This document shows positions 1-7,439 of a stretch of DNA of 64,000 nucleotides, piece after piece; positions within the stretch are counted from its first letter, which is position 1; every line of letters starts with the position of its first letter. Location: positions 3,459,968 to 3,523,967 of the forward strand of contig CP036424.1 in the NCBI GenBank assembly GCA_007745835.1. Direction: 5' to 3'. Below the pieces are notes generated by a model. The model was not told the origin of the DNA. It did not search any database and was given only the letters and a program-made list of their open reading frames with translations. Origin of the DNA: Planctomycetes bacterium MalM25. Lineage in GTDB: Bacteria > Planctomycetota > Planctomycetia > Pirellulales > Lacipirellulaceae. A program made the position numbers and the translations under genes.

Positions 1-674
1 AAGCTGTAGTAGTACGCCAGCGGGATGCAGACGAGCGTCGAGCAGACGATGAATACGGCGAACGGCGGGTGCTTCAGCAGACCGAACGCGTCGACCATCA
101 GCAGGCTGCCGAGGTCCATCGGCTTGCCCTTGGCGGGCGGGGGTGTGTGGGGCAGCGTGAAGCTGTACAGACCGAACGCCAAGGTCGAGTAGGTCGCCAG
201 CCGTAGGATGTTCACGTCGGCCGACCAGCCGAGCCCGCCCACCAGCAGCCCGGCGGCGATCCACCCGATCGTACCCCACACGCGGATCGCGGGGAACTTG
301 TTCTGGTCGTCCACGTTCGCGAAAGCGATCGAGTTGCCCAGCCCGAGCGTCGGCATGTAGCAGAGCATGTACGCGGTGAAGAGCCACACCGCGCGCGGGC
401 CGTCGCCCGCTTCGACGGCGGCGGTCGCCATCCACATGAGCCCCGCGCCGATGAGCATCAGCACGCCCTGCACGATCTGCGATGGGAACAACCGGTCGGC
501 GATCAGCCCCAGGAAGAGCGGCGCGAGAATCGCAGCGATCGGCGCGCTCTGGTACGCCCCGCCGATCGAATCGTCGAGGCCCTTCGCCCCCAAGCAGAGC
601 GCGAGCGTCACGAACCACGCCCCCCAGGCGAAGAACTGGAGGAACATCATCACCGACAGGCGGGTCTGGATCAT
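1..674 (-). CDS. Nucleoside:H+ symporter (MFS, NHS family), 3' part cut by window edge
   Basis: Inner-membrane permease, most likely importing nucleosides with protons. Reading leftwards from an ATG at 674, the protein begins MIQTRLSVMMFLQFFAWGAW and continues with hydrophobic helices. The stretch MPTLGLGNSIAF followed by FPAIRVWGTIGWIAAG is characteristic of the NHS branch of the major facilitator superfamily. About 224 residues are visible, roughly half of the usual 400-420, and the frame is still open at base 1. It lies 30 bp downstream of the antiporter gene on the same strand, so the two may be co-transcribed. The exact substrate cannot be read from the sequence. Confidence 0.85.
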   Translation of the reverse strand, partial: MIQTRLSVMMFLQFFAWGAWFVTLALCLGAKGLDDSIGGAYQSAPIAAILAPLFLGLIADRLFPSQIVQGVLMLIGAGLMWMATAAVEAGDGPRAVWLFTAYMLCYMPTLGLGNSIAFANVDDQNKFPAIRVWGTIGWIAAGLLVGGLGWSADVNILRLATYSTLAFGLYSFTLPHTPPPAKGKPMDLGSLLMVDAFGLLKHPPFAVFIVCSTLVCIPLAYYYS

Positions 675-704
675 TGGGCCGTCGTGGCTGGGGTCGCGGG
701 GGGC

Positions 705-1796
705 CTACGCGGCCGGCGGGCTCTCCCCGTCGGCGCGGCGCCGCGTCGCGGCAAGCAGCACCATAGCCACGGCGAGCGGCACAAGGAATCCCACGAGTGA
801 CCCGTAGCCGGGCGGCTGCTTCACCACCACGAACGAGTAGACCAGCCACGCCAGGTAGGCGAGGTAGTAGAGCAGCATCCCGCAGCCCTCGACCCGGCTC
901 ACCTGCTTGCCGCTCAGAAAGATCGGGAAGCAGGCGACCGAGACAGCGACCATCAGCGGGATGTCGAACCGGAGGGATTGGGCGTGCACGTTGACCCCCT
1001 CCGGGGCGACCGCCGCCGAGACGCCGAGCACCGCCAGGACGTTCAAGATATTGCTCCCCACCACGTTGCCAACCGCCAGATCGCGCTTGCCGCGGAGGCT
1101 CGCCAGCACGGAGATCACCAGCTCGGGGAGCGAGGTGCCGATCGCCACGATCGTGAGCCCGACGACCAGTTCGCTCACGCCCCACGCGGTCGCCAGCTTC
1201 ACGCAGCCATCGACCAAGTAGTTCGCTCCGCCGATCAGCAGCACGAGACCGACGGCGACCAGGGCGAGGTTCGACCCGATCGCCTTGCCCGCCTCGTCGC
1301 TGGGCATGATGTCTTCGAGTTCGTCTTCGAGGTGCTTCGCGTCCCGTTTCCCCTCGACGATGGTCCACGAGAGGTAGAGCACCGTCAGGATCGCGAGCGT
1401 GATCCCTTCGCCCCGCGACAGCGAGCCGTCCATCCCCAGGGCGTAGAGCAGCATCGCGGCGACGATCATCACGGGGATGTCGAGCCGGAAGAGCTGCTTG
1501 CTGACCGCCAGCGGCCCGACGAGCGCCGCGGCGCCGAGGATGAACAGCAGGTTCGACAGGTTGCTGCCCACCACGTTGCCGACCGCCAGGTCGGTCTTGC
1601 CGACGTAGCACGACTGCACGCTGACCGCCATCTCCGGCGCGCTGGTGCCGATCGCCACCACCGTGAGCCCGATGATCAGCGGCGGCACCTTGAACGCGGC
1701 CGCCAGGTTCGACGCCCCCCGCACAAGCAGCTCGCCGCCGGCAATCAGCGCGACGAACCCGCCGAGGATCGAGAGGGTGATGGTCAGGGCGTCCAT
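705..1796 (-). CDS. Calcium/sodium antiporter, CaCA family (YrbG-like)
   Basis: Inner-membrane cation/Ca2+ exchanger of 363 residues, a normal length for the bacterial family. Both alpha-repeats that form the ion site are present. The first spans residues ~42-88 with GTSAPE and GNVVGSNLSN, the second ~212-258 with GTSLPE and GNVVGSNILN. The acidic residues of GTSxPE are the family's cation ligands. About ten hydrophobic helices surround the repeats, and a charged cytoplasmic loop (KRDAKHLEDELEDIMPSDE) separates the two halves. The start ATG lies just beyond a GA-rich inverted repeat (1818-2035), so its promoter must be inside or beyond that element. Ion specificity is inferred from family only. 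Confidence 0.92.
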   Translation of the reverse strand: MDALTITLSILGGFVALIAGGELLVRGASNLAAAFKVPPLIIGLTVVAIGTSAPEMAVSVQSCYVGKTDLAVGNVVGSNLSNLLFILGAAALVGPLAVSKQLFRLDIPVMIVAAMLLYALGMDGSLSRGEGITLAILTVLYLSWTIVEGKRDAKHLEDELEDIMPSDEAGKAIGSNLALVAVGLVLLIGGANYLVDGCVKLATAWGVSELVVGLTIVAIGTSLPELVISVLASLRGKRDLAVGNVVGSNILNVLAVLGVSAAVAPEGVNVHAQSLRFDIPLMVAVSVACFPIFLSGKQVSRVEGCGMLLYYLAYLAWLVYSFVVVKQPPGYGSLVGFLVPLAVAMVLLAATRRRADGESPPAA

Positions 1797-1817
1797 GCGT
1801 TTACCGGCTGGCGAGCG

Positions 1818-2035
1818 TTAGGAAGGGAGATGGGGGGATGAAGGGGGATAAGGGGATGGTCGCTTGGTGACGAAGAGTCTAACGGCTTGTGAACGAAATA
1901 AGGGAGAGCTTTGATTGGCAGTCGAGTCATTCATCCAGACCTATCTGTAGAGAACGACTACCCTCTGCCGTGCCGCTCATACCCATCTAGCCGCCATCCC
2001 CATATCTCCCCTCATCCCCACATCTCCCTTCAGAA
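1818..2035. repeat. GA-rich inverted-arm element, copy A
   Basis: Fills the gap between the antiporter start and the leuA end. The left arm (about 1821-1860) is four 9-nt words such as GGGAGATGG, GGGGATGAA and GGGGATGGT. The right arm (about 1994-2032) is the reverse complement of similar words, giving an imperfect inverted repeat around ~130 nt of unique DNA. Copy B lies at 22136-22387. On the antiporter side, the sequence between arm and start codon (CCTAAC, then CGCCAGCCG) is also found between arm and start codon in copy B. Confidence 0.75.
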
Positions 2036-2061
2036 GGCCACCACCCGCGTAGGTCACGTTG

Positions 2062-3612
2062 CTAAACGGCCTGCCGGCGCACGTCGGCGGGGGGGCCGCC
2101 GCCGGCTTGGGCCTGGTTCACCGCGGCGACGAACGCCCGGGTGCTCGCCTCGACCGTGTCGGTGCTCACGCCCCGGCCGCGGTACAGGCGGCCGTCGGCG
2201 ACCGCCTCGAGGTTCGCCTCGCCCTGGGCGTCTTTGCCCTTGGAGACGCTGTGCACGCGGTAGTCGCGCACCTCGAGTTGCACGCCGGTGACTTTCTCCA
2301 CCGCGCGAAACAACGCGTCGAGCGGGCCGTCGCCGCCGAAGAAGGTCTCGGTCGTCTCCTCGCCGCCCCGCGACAGGGTGATCGAAGCGCCCGGAACGCC
2401 GTCGGAGCGGGTCATGATCTCGTAGGAGATGAACGCCCAGTCGTCGTCGGTCGCGTCGCGTGTCTCGACCAAGGCGATGAGGTCGGCGTCGTAGACCTCC
2501 TTCTTCTTGTCGGCGAGGCGCTTGAACTCCTCGAAGACCTTCATCAACCGATCGCCCTCGACCGGGTGGCCGAGCGCCTTCAGCCGGTCGGCGAGCGCGG
2601 CGCGGCCCGAGTGCTTGCCGAGAACCAAGTCGGTCTTCGTGAAGCCGACGTCCTCGGGGCGCATGATCTCGTAGGTCGTCGGCTCCTTGAGCATGCCGTC
2701 CTGGTGGATGCCCGACTCGTGCGCGAACGCGTTGCGGCCGACGATCGCCTTGTTGCGCTGCACCTCGTTGCCGGTAACGGCCGACAGCAAGCGGCTGGTC
2801 GGGACGAGGCGCGTGGCGTCGATCCGCGTGTCGGCGCCGTAGTAGTCGCCCCGCGTGCGGAGCGCCATGACGACCTCCTCCAAGGAGCAGTTGCCCGCCC
2901 GCTCGCCGATGCCGTTGACCGTGCACTCGATCTGCCCGGCGCCGTTCTCGACGGCGGCCAAACTATTCGCCACGGCCATGCCGAGGTCGTCGTGGCAGTG
3001 AGCGCTGAGGACCGCCCGGTCGATGTTCGGCACGCGATCGACCAGCGTCTTGAAGACGCGGCCCATGTGCGCGGGCGTGGCGTAGCCGACCGTGTCAGGG
3101 ATGTTGAGCGTCGTCGCGCCGGCTTCGATGGCCGCCTCGACGATCTCGCACAAGAAGTCGGGCTCGGTGCGCGCTGCATCCTCGGGCGAGAACTCGATGT
3201 TGTCGCACAGGTTGCGGGCCCGCTTCACGCCCTCGACGGCGCGGCGGAGGATCTCCGCCTTGTCCATCTTGAGCTTGAACTCGCGGTGGATCGCGCTGGT
3301 GGCGAGGAAGACGTGGATCCGCGGCGCCTCGGCGTTCTTGATCGCTTCGCCGGCGCGGTCGATGTCCTTGTCGTTGCAGCGGGCGAGGCCGCAGACCTGC
3401 ACACCCTTCACCGCTTCGGCGATCTGCTTGACGCTCTCGAAGTCGCCCGGCGAGGCGATCGGGAAGCCGGCCTCAATCACATCGACCCGCAAATCGGCCA
3501 GCGCCTGGGCCATCTCCAGCTTCTCCGCGAGGTTCATGCTGCAGCCGGGGGACTGCTCGCCGTCGCGGAGCGTGGTGTCGAAGATCGTGATCGGTCGCGG
3601 TTGGTCGGCCAT
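2062..3612 (-). CDS. leuA: 2-isopropylmalate synthase
   Basis: First committed enzyme of leucine synthesis: condenses acetyl-CoA with 2-oxoisovalerate in the cytoplasm. At 516 residues it matches the usual LeuA length. The N-terminal TIM barrel carries [13 protein letters not shown] (residues 11-23), HCHDDLG (205-211) and NGIGERAGN (233-241), which are the substrate and metal motifs. The C-terminal ~130 residues form the LeuA dimerisation domain that binds leucine for feedback inhibition. The start [18 protein letters not shown] fits the family. It stands alone, not in a leu operon. A leader peptide rich in Leu codons and a terminator lie between its promoter and start, so expression is very probably controlled by attenuation as well as feedback. 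Confidence 0.97.
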   Translation of the reverse strand: MADQPRPITIFDTTLRDGEQSPGCSMNLAEKLEMAQALADLRVDVIEAGFPIASPGDFESVKQIAEAVKGVQVCGLARCNDKDIDRAGEAIKNAEAPRIHVFLATSAIHREFKLKMDKAEILRRAVEGVKRARNLCDNIEFSPEDAARTEPDFLCEIVEAAIEAGATTLNIPDTVGYATPAHMGRVFKTLVDRVPNIDRAVLSAHCHDDLGMAVANSLAAVENGAGQIECTVNGIGERAGNCSLEEVVMALRTRGDYYGADTRIDATRLVPTSRLLSAVTGNEVQRNKAIVGRNAFAHESGIHQDGMLKEPTTYEIMRPEDVGFTKTDLVLGKHSGRAALADRLKALGHPVEGDRLMKVFEEFKRLADKKKEVYDADLIALVETRDATDDDWAFISYEIMTRSDGVPGASITLSRGGEETTETFFGGDGPLDALFRAVEKVTGVQLEVRDYRVHSVSKGKDAQGEANLEAVADGRLYRGRGVSTDTVEASTRAFVAAVNQAQAGGGPPADVRRQAV

Positions 3613-3660
3613 CGCCGGATTCGCCTGGGTGGGAGTGGAAACGAGAAGGATAAGGATACG

Positions 3661-3693
3661 AAAAAACCCCGCGGCCGTATGGCCCCGGGGTTT
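3661..3693 (-). terminator. leuA attenuator: intrinsic terminator upstream of leuA
   Basis: On the minus strand AAACCCCGGGGCC pairs with GGCCGCGGGGTTT in 12 of 13 positions around a 4-nt loop (ATAC), followed by TTTTTT. It lies 48 nt before the leuA ATG and ~38 nt after the leader peptide stop. No complete upstream gene would need a terminator here, which points to attenuation. Confidence 0.9.
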
Positions 3694-3731
3694 GGCAGTT
3701 TCTGAGCTTTCGCTGAACTCGTACGCCGTCC

Positions 3732-3788
3732 CTAGGACCCGTTCGGGGCCAGTAGTAGGAGCGGCAGTAGGAGGTTGGTCGCGGTCAT
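3732..3788 (-). CDS. leuL: Leucine leader peptide of the leuA attenuator
   Basis: An 18-codon frame, MTATNLLLPLLLLAPNGS, with seven Leu codons in eight positions (CTC CTA CTG, Pro, CTC CTA CTA CTG). CTA is scarce in the surrounding high-GC genes, yet it supplies three of the seven. The frame sits between a good promoter and an intrinsic terminator ahead of leuA, the arrangement of a ribosome-mediated attenuator as known for enterobacterial leuABCD. Directly after the last Leu codon, TGGCCCCG is complementary to CGGGGCCA in the 5' arm of the terminator stem, so it could act as an antiterminator when ribosomes stall earlier. No clear Shine-Dalgarno is visible; the start is ~8 nt from the predicted transcript end. 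The symbol is used by analogy. Confidence 0.85.
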   Translation of the reverse strand: MTATNLLLPLLLLAPNGS

Positions 3789-3803
3789 GATTTTGCTCTG
3801 GGA

Positions 3804-3832
3804 ACTATGACTCGACAGGCGGGGCGGGTCAA
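3804..3832 (-). promoter_or_regulatory. Sigma-70-type promoter of leader-leuA
   Basis: On the minus strand: -35 TTGACC (3832-3827), 17-nt spacer, -10 CATAGT (3809-3804), then the leader ATG 15 nt further on. The spacing is ideal and the hexamers match 5/6 and 4/6. Confidence 0.65.
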
Positions 3833-3846
3833 GGTTCGCGAGGAAT

Positions 3847-3900
3847 GGCGAGCCGACGAGGCTCCAAAGGTGAGCCGACGAGGCGAGTCGTCGGCTCGTC
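3847..3900. repeat. REP-like hairpin with GAGCCGACGAGGC units
   Basis: Two direct copies of GAGCCGACGAGGC (about 3850-3862 and 3872-3884) are followed at once by the inverse GTCGTCGGCTCGTC, so the RNA can fold into a strong hairpin. It is 12 bp beyond the end of the Gly-rich gene on the minus strand and could end that transcript. Confidence 0.6.
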
Positions 3901-3911
3901 ATCGTTTGAGA

Positions 3912-4664
3912 TCAGCCGCCGCAGCCTCCACAGCCCCCTCCTCCGCAGCCTCCGCCACCACAGCCGCTGCTCCCTCCGCCGTCGCCTCCACAGCCGCCGC
4001 CGAAAAAGGCGCCGCAGCCTCCGCCGGATCCTCCACCCCCTTTCAGAAGGCGAGCGATCACCATCACGCCGATCACAGCGATCACGATCCAGAGGAAGAT
4101 CGCGTCGTCGCTCATCGCGAGGGGCGGCAGCAAAGCCAGGCCGCCGGCGGCCAACAGCGCCGCGGTGCGCCGGCTGCGCCACGGCTTGGGCGCGAGCCAG
4201 ACACGCTGCCGGTTCACCCGCACGAAGTCAGGCGCTTCGCCGAAGCGGACCGCGCTGGGCGGCCAGACTTCCGCGGGGGGCTCTTCGCAGAACGCGGCGC
4301 GGTAGCTCGCCAGGGTCCGCTCGTACTGGTCCTCGAAGCGGACGCCCTCGGACTGGCCCCCCTTCGTCGGACCGTGGTGCAACGGTTGGCCGAGCACCCC
4401 GCCGCACAGGTCGTCCCAGTAGCTGCGGGTGTAGGTCAGGTGGAGGTGCCACGCTTGGTCGACCTCGTCGGAAGGGGTCACCTCGTGGCCGGCGGTCATC
4501 GCCAGGTAGACAAACCGCTTGTACTCCTCAACCACTCGGCGGGCGAAGGCGTGGTCCCAGCCATTCTCGCGGGCGAGTCGGCGGGTGAACGTGAGCGAGG
4601 CGGCCGGGTCGTCCAGATCGAAATCTTGAAGCCGACTCCAGAGCGTTTGGTCCGTGATCGCCAT
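3912..4664 (-). CDS. Glycine-rich domain membrane protein with Gly/Cys tail
   Basis: A 250-residue protein of a family known mainly from planctomycetes and related bacteria; no function is established. The N-terminal ~150 residues are soluble and carry DEVDQAWHLHLTYTRSYWDDLC and PLHHGPTKGG, resembling the conserved W-H-Y core of glycine-rich-domain (GRDP/DUF1399-like) proteins. Two hydrophobic segments follow (LLAAGGLALLPPLAM and AIFLWIVIAVIGVMVIARLL). The last ~45 residues are almost only Gly with regularly spaced Cys. The ATG at 4664 was chosen because the longer frame upstream lacks the family start. The tail might bind metal or form disulfides, which is speculation. The REP-like hairpin lies just downstream. 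Confidence 0.75.
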   Translation of the reverse strand: MAITDQTLWSRLQDFDLDDPAASLTFTRRLARENGWDHAFARRVVEEYKRFVYLAMTAGHEVTPSDEVDQAWHLHLTYTRSYWDDLCGGVLGQPLHHGPTKGGQSEGVRFEDQYERTLASYRAAFCEEPPAEVWPPSAVRFGEAPDFVRVNRQRVWLAPKPWRSRRTAALLAAGGLALLPPLAMSDDAIFLWIVIAVIGVMVIARLLKGGGGSGGGCGAFFGGGCGGDGGGSSGCGGGGCGGGGCGGCGG

Positions 4665-4799
4665 CGTCGCACCTCTCGTGAAAGGGTTCGCGTCGGGGGG
4701 AACGGTGGTTGGCGATGATTCGTGTCTCACGAGCCGATCTTGCCGAAAATCGGCGTCGTGCGGTAAGCCTAACGGGACTCGGTTAGCAGGAGTTTTGCC

Positions 4800-5042
4800 A
4801 TGAACGACCCCGGAAGCCAACTCGACCTCTCCAGCGACGCCAAGCCGACGCCCCCGGGCGGCGAGGCGGAACGCCAAGGGCGTTTTCTCGGCGTCACCTT
4901 CGAGTGCTGTGGCGTCTACGCCCGCATCTACCCGAACGCCGCCGGCGACGCGTACGAGGGCCGCTGCCCTCGATGCATGAAGTCGGTGCGGGTCGGCATC
5001 GGCCCAGGCGGCGGATCGGCGCGGTTCTACACGGCCAGCTAG
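4800..5042 (+). CDS. Small zinc-ribbon hypothetical protein
   Basis: An 80-residue protein with a good ribosome site (AGGAG 7-8 nt before ATG). The C-terminal half has FECCGVYARIY and, 16 residues on, RCPRCMKSVRVGIGPGG. The two Cys pairs look like a single zinc ribbon. The N-terminal ~30 residues are polar and low in complexity. Comparable short proteins recur in planctomycete genomes, but I know no assigned role. It is divergent from the Gly-rich membrane protein and precedes another small hypothetical on the same strand. Confidence 0.7.
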   Translation: MNDPGSQLDLSSDAKPTPPGGEAERQGRFLGVTFECCGVYARIYPNAAGDAYEGRCPRCMKSVRVGIGPGGGSARFYTAS

Positions 5043-5139
5043 CACCGCACGGTCTGGTCTAGGCCGGGGTTGCCGATTCCCGTACCGTCGCGCGCGTTAC
5101 GGTCCCCTGCCCCACAAGAATCGGTTCCCGCCCCGCCCC

Positions 5140-5643
5140 ATGGCGATCGATTACCCCGTCCGCCGCCCGACGCGCCGCTGCGAAGCGTCGGACCGCGACC
5201 TGAAGCCGGGCGAGCGGTTCGTCTCCGTGCTGATGAACGAGGCGGGCGAAGTCACGCGGCGAGACTACGCGGCCGAGCGTTGGACCGCCCCGCCCGAGGG
5301 CGCGATCGCCTGGTGGCGCTCGCAGATGCCCGCCCGCGGCGACGCCGAGCCCGCGCCGCGCGAGGCGCTACTCGGTTTGCTCGACGAGTGGGCCGACCAC
5401 CCGGAACAGACCTCGGCGCGGTACGTGCTCGCGCTGCTGCTCGTTCGACGCCGCGTGCTGAGCGTGCAGGCCGACAGCTTCCTCTCGGGGCTGCGTGGGG
5501 AGGAGCAAGACAAACCGTCCGACGTGCTGCAACTGGTTTGCCGCGAGCGCGACGACCCGTTCGAGATCGCGGTTGCTCCCCCAAGCGCCGAAGAGGCCCC
5601 CGAAATCCAACAGCGGCTGAGCGAACTGCTCGGCGCCGCCTGA
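5140..5643 (+). CDS. Conserved planctomycete hypothetical protein
   Basis: A 167-residue soluble protein starting MAIDYPVRRPTRRCEASDRDL, then LKPGERFVSVLMNEAGEV. The opening pattern (YPV.RPTR.C..S.R.L.PGE) looks like a short zinc-ribbon or beta domain with one conserved Cys. It is followed by a Trp-containing stretch (ERWTAPPEGAIAWWRSQMP) and a helical segment (ARYVLALLLVRRRVL). No catalytic motif is recognised and no function is proposed. Base composition and codon use fit the neighbours. It lies 14 bp before the lipoprotein-like gene on the same strand and may share a transcript with it. Confidence 0.72.
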   Translation: MAIDYPVRRPTRRCEASDRDLKPGERFVSVLMNEAGEVTRRDYAAERWTAPPEGAIAWWRSQMPARGDAEPAPREALLGLLDEWADHPEQTSARYVLALLLVRRRVLSVQADSFLSGLRGEEQDKPSDVLQLVCRERDDPFEIAVAPPSAEEAPEIQQRLSELLGAA

Positions 5644-5657
5644 ACGATCGAGTTGTG

Positions 5658-6857
5658 ATGAGAATGAAACCAAGCGCTTCGCAACTTGACTGTGTGGTAA
5701 CCCCGACCAAGCTTGGTCGGGGCTATCGGCTTGGTCGGGGCTATTCGGGGTTGCTCTACTCGATCGCGGTTGGGTTTGTGGTCGTTAGCTCCATGGGAGC
5801 GAGTTGTACACCGCGCGCCGGGTCGCCCTTCAACCTGATGGGGCCGCCCGCTCCGGTCGTGTTGGCTCCGACCGCGACGGCCGCCGACGTCGTCGCCGCA
5901 GTGAACGCGAACACGGACCGCGTGCAGTCGTACCAAGCCTCGTCGGCGTCGATCTCGATGCCCGAGTCGATGGGACTGCCGCTCGTGCAGGCGAGCCTCG
6001 CCGCCCAGCGGCCCCGTCAGTTCCGCCTGCGCGCGACGACCGCCATCACCGGGCCGGAGATCGACCTGGGGAGCAACAACGAGCGCTTCTGGATCTGGGC
6101 TCGTCGCAACGAGCCCCCGGCGGTTTACACCGCGCGGCACGACCAGTGGGCGACCAGCCCGGCGCGGGGGCAGGTGGCGATCGAGCCCGATTGGCTCATC
6201 GACGCGATCGGCCTCGTGCGGCTCGACCCGGCGGCGACCTACATTGGCCCCCTGCCCCGCGGCGACGGCACGTTCGAGCTGCGGACGCAGATCAATGGCC
6301 CCGGCGGGCCGCAGCAGCGCGCGTACCTCATCGACGCCCAGTCGGCGTACGTCCGCGAGCAGCACGTGTACGACGCCGGCGGCTCGCTCACGGCGAGCGT
6401 CTTCGCGGACAACTTCCGCCACGACGCGGCGACCAACATCTCGCTGCCCGAGCGGGTCCGCCTGAGCCTGCCCGCGGCGGGGCTCGACCTGACGATCAAC
6501 ACGGGCCCGATCGTGACCAACGTGCCGATCGCCGATGGGGGTCAGCTGTGGACGATGCCGCAGCTCGGCTCGCCCGCGGTCGATCTGGCAGCCGCGGGGA
6601 ATGCGGCGCCGGCGAGTGCTTGGGATCTGGCGGGCGTGAACTCGGTCTACGGACGGACGCCCGAAGTGGTGACCCCCTTCGCCGAACCGCCCGCGCCGAG
6701 TTGGCAATCGGCTTCGGCGCCGCCGCAGGTTGCGCCCGCCGCTGCGCCGTCGCCGACGATCGGGGTCGCTCGCACGGCCGAGAATCAGCCCTCCTCGCCG
6801 CCAACCCCCCGGGCGGGCTTTGTCGGCATCCCGGCGGGTGGGCAGGTGTTGCCCTAG
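5658..6857 (+). CDS. Exported lipoprotein-like protein with repeat-derived N-terminus
   Basis: Up to 399 residues. The hydrophobic segment LLYSIAVGFVVVSSMGASC looks like a lipoprotein signal with the lipid cysteine in MGASC. After it comes a domain (~residues 70-290) starting DVVAAVNANTDRVQSYQASSASI and containing FRLRATTAITGPEIDLGSNNERFWIWARR, a pattern recalling LolA/LolB-like outer-membrane lipoprotein folds. The C-terminal ~110 residues are Pro/Ala-rich. The first ATG (5658) puts about 30 residues before the signal, some encoded by a repeat (TPTKLGRGYRLGRGYSG). A TTG at 5751 would remove the repeat and give a normal signal peptide, and may be the true start. Function is unknown; the gene converges on the sigma factor gene. 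Confidence 0.7.
   Translation: MRMKPSASQLDCVVTPTKLGRGYRLGRGYSGLLYSIAVGFVVVSSMGASCTPRAGSPFNLMGPPAPVVLAPTATAADVVAAVNANTDRVQSYQASSASISMPESMGLPLVQASLAAQRPRQFRLRATTAITGPEIDLGSNNERFWIWARRNEPPAVYTARHDQWATSPARGQVAIEPDWLIDAIGLVRLDPAATYIGPLPRGDGTFELRTQINGPGGPQQRAYLIDAQSAYVREQHVYDAGGSLTASVFADNFRHDAATNISLPERVRLSLPAAGLDLTINTGPIVTNVPIADGGQLWTMPQLGSPAVDLAAAGNAAPASAWDLAGVNSVYGRTPEVVTPFAEPPAPSWQSASAPPQVAPAAAPSPTIGVARTAENQPSSPPTPRAGFVGIPAGGQVLP
5701..5750. repeat. GGTCGGGGCTA repeat with a perfect 22-nt palindrome
   Basis: Positions 5701-5722 form a perfect palindrome (CCCCGACCAAG and its complement), followed by a second CTTGGTCGGGGCTA and a partial third. It lies in the N-terminal coding part or the 5' leader of the lipoprotein-like gene, depending on which start is used. 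Confidence 0.65.
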
Positions 6858-6869
6858 CTGCGAGCCGGG

Positions 6870-7439
6870 TCAGCCCGCGTTGCCCTGGCGGCGCAGTCGC
6901 GAGCGGGCGCGGCTGAGGACCGGGCCGATCGAGTTCTCGGGCACGCCGGTGCTGAGACTGATCTCGTGGTAGGTCCGGCCCTCGAGATGGAACAGCCGCA
7001 CGACCTGCGCCTCCGATTCGGCCAAACCGCCGAGCATCTCGGCAACCTGCTCGCTGTCGGCGACCCGTTGCTCGACGGACGCCTCGCCGTTGGGAACCGT
7101 CTCCGGAAAGCCGGGTGGGTTCTCAGGGCTCTGCCCGGCGCGCTGCATCAGCCGACGCACGGCGACACGTCGGGCGATCACTGCCAAGTAGGTCGCGAGC
7201 GAACTGCGGCGTTGGAAGCGGCGGAGGACCGCCATGTCGCGGTCGAGCAGCGTGACAAAGACGTCCGCTACCAAGTCCTCGCGGTCGGCCGAGGAGAGCA
7301 GCACGCCCCGGCAATCGGCGGCGTGGCCGACCGTGGTAGAGACCAAGCCCAAGAACCGATCAACAAAGAGCGGCCAGGCGTCGGGCTGTCCCGCCAGCAG
7401 GCGTTCGAGCAAATCGCGATCGAGGGTGGAAAGGGCCAC
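6870..7439 (-). CDS. ECF-type RNA polymerase sigma factor
   Basis: A 189-residue sigma-70 family protein of the extracytoplasmic-function type. Region 2 lies at residues ~20-95 (DREDLVADVFVTLL, then RFQRRSSLATYLAVIARRVAVRRL), which binds core polymerase and the -10 element. Region 4 lies at ~130-185 (LGGLAESEAQVVRLFHLEGRTYHEISLSTGVPENSIGPVLSRARSRLRR), with a helix-turn-helix for the -35 element. No anti-sigma gene is adjacent on this strand; the neighbour at 5658 converges on it. The target regulon is unknown. The start fits the family and the ATG follows a polar upstream stretch without a clear ribosome site. Confidence 0.88.
   Translation of the reverse strand: MALSTLDRDLLERLLAGQPDAWPLFVDRFLGLVSTTVGHAADCRGVLLSSADREDLVADVFVTLLDRDMAVLRRFQRRSSLATYLAVIARRVAVRRLMQRAGQSPENPPGFPETVPNGEASVEQRVADSEQVAEMLGGLAESEAQVVRLFHLEGRTYHEISLSTGVPENSIGPVLSRARSRLRRQGNAG

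Noticed and set aside
5070-5657. Long frame continuing upstream of the lipoprotein-like gene
   Set aside because: It overlaps the better supported gene at 5140-5643 in another frame and is Arg/Pro-rich.
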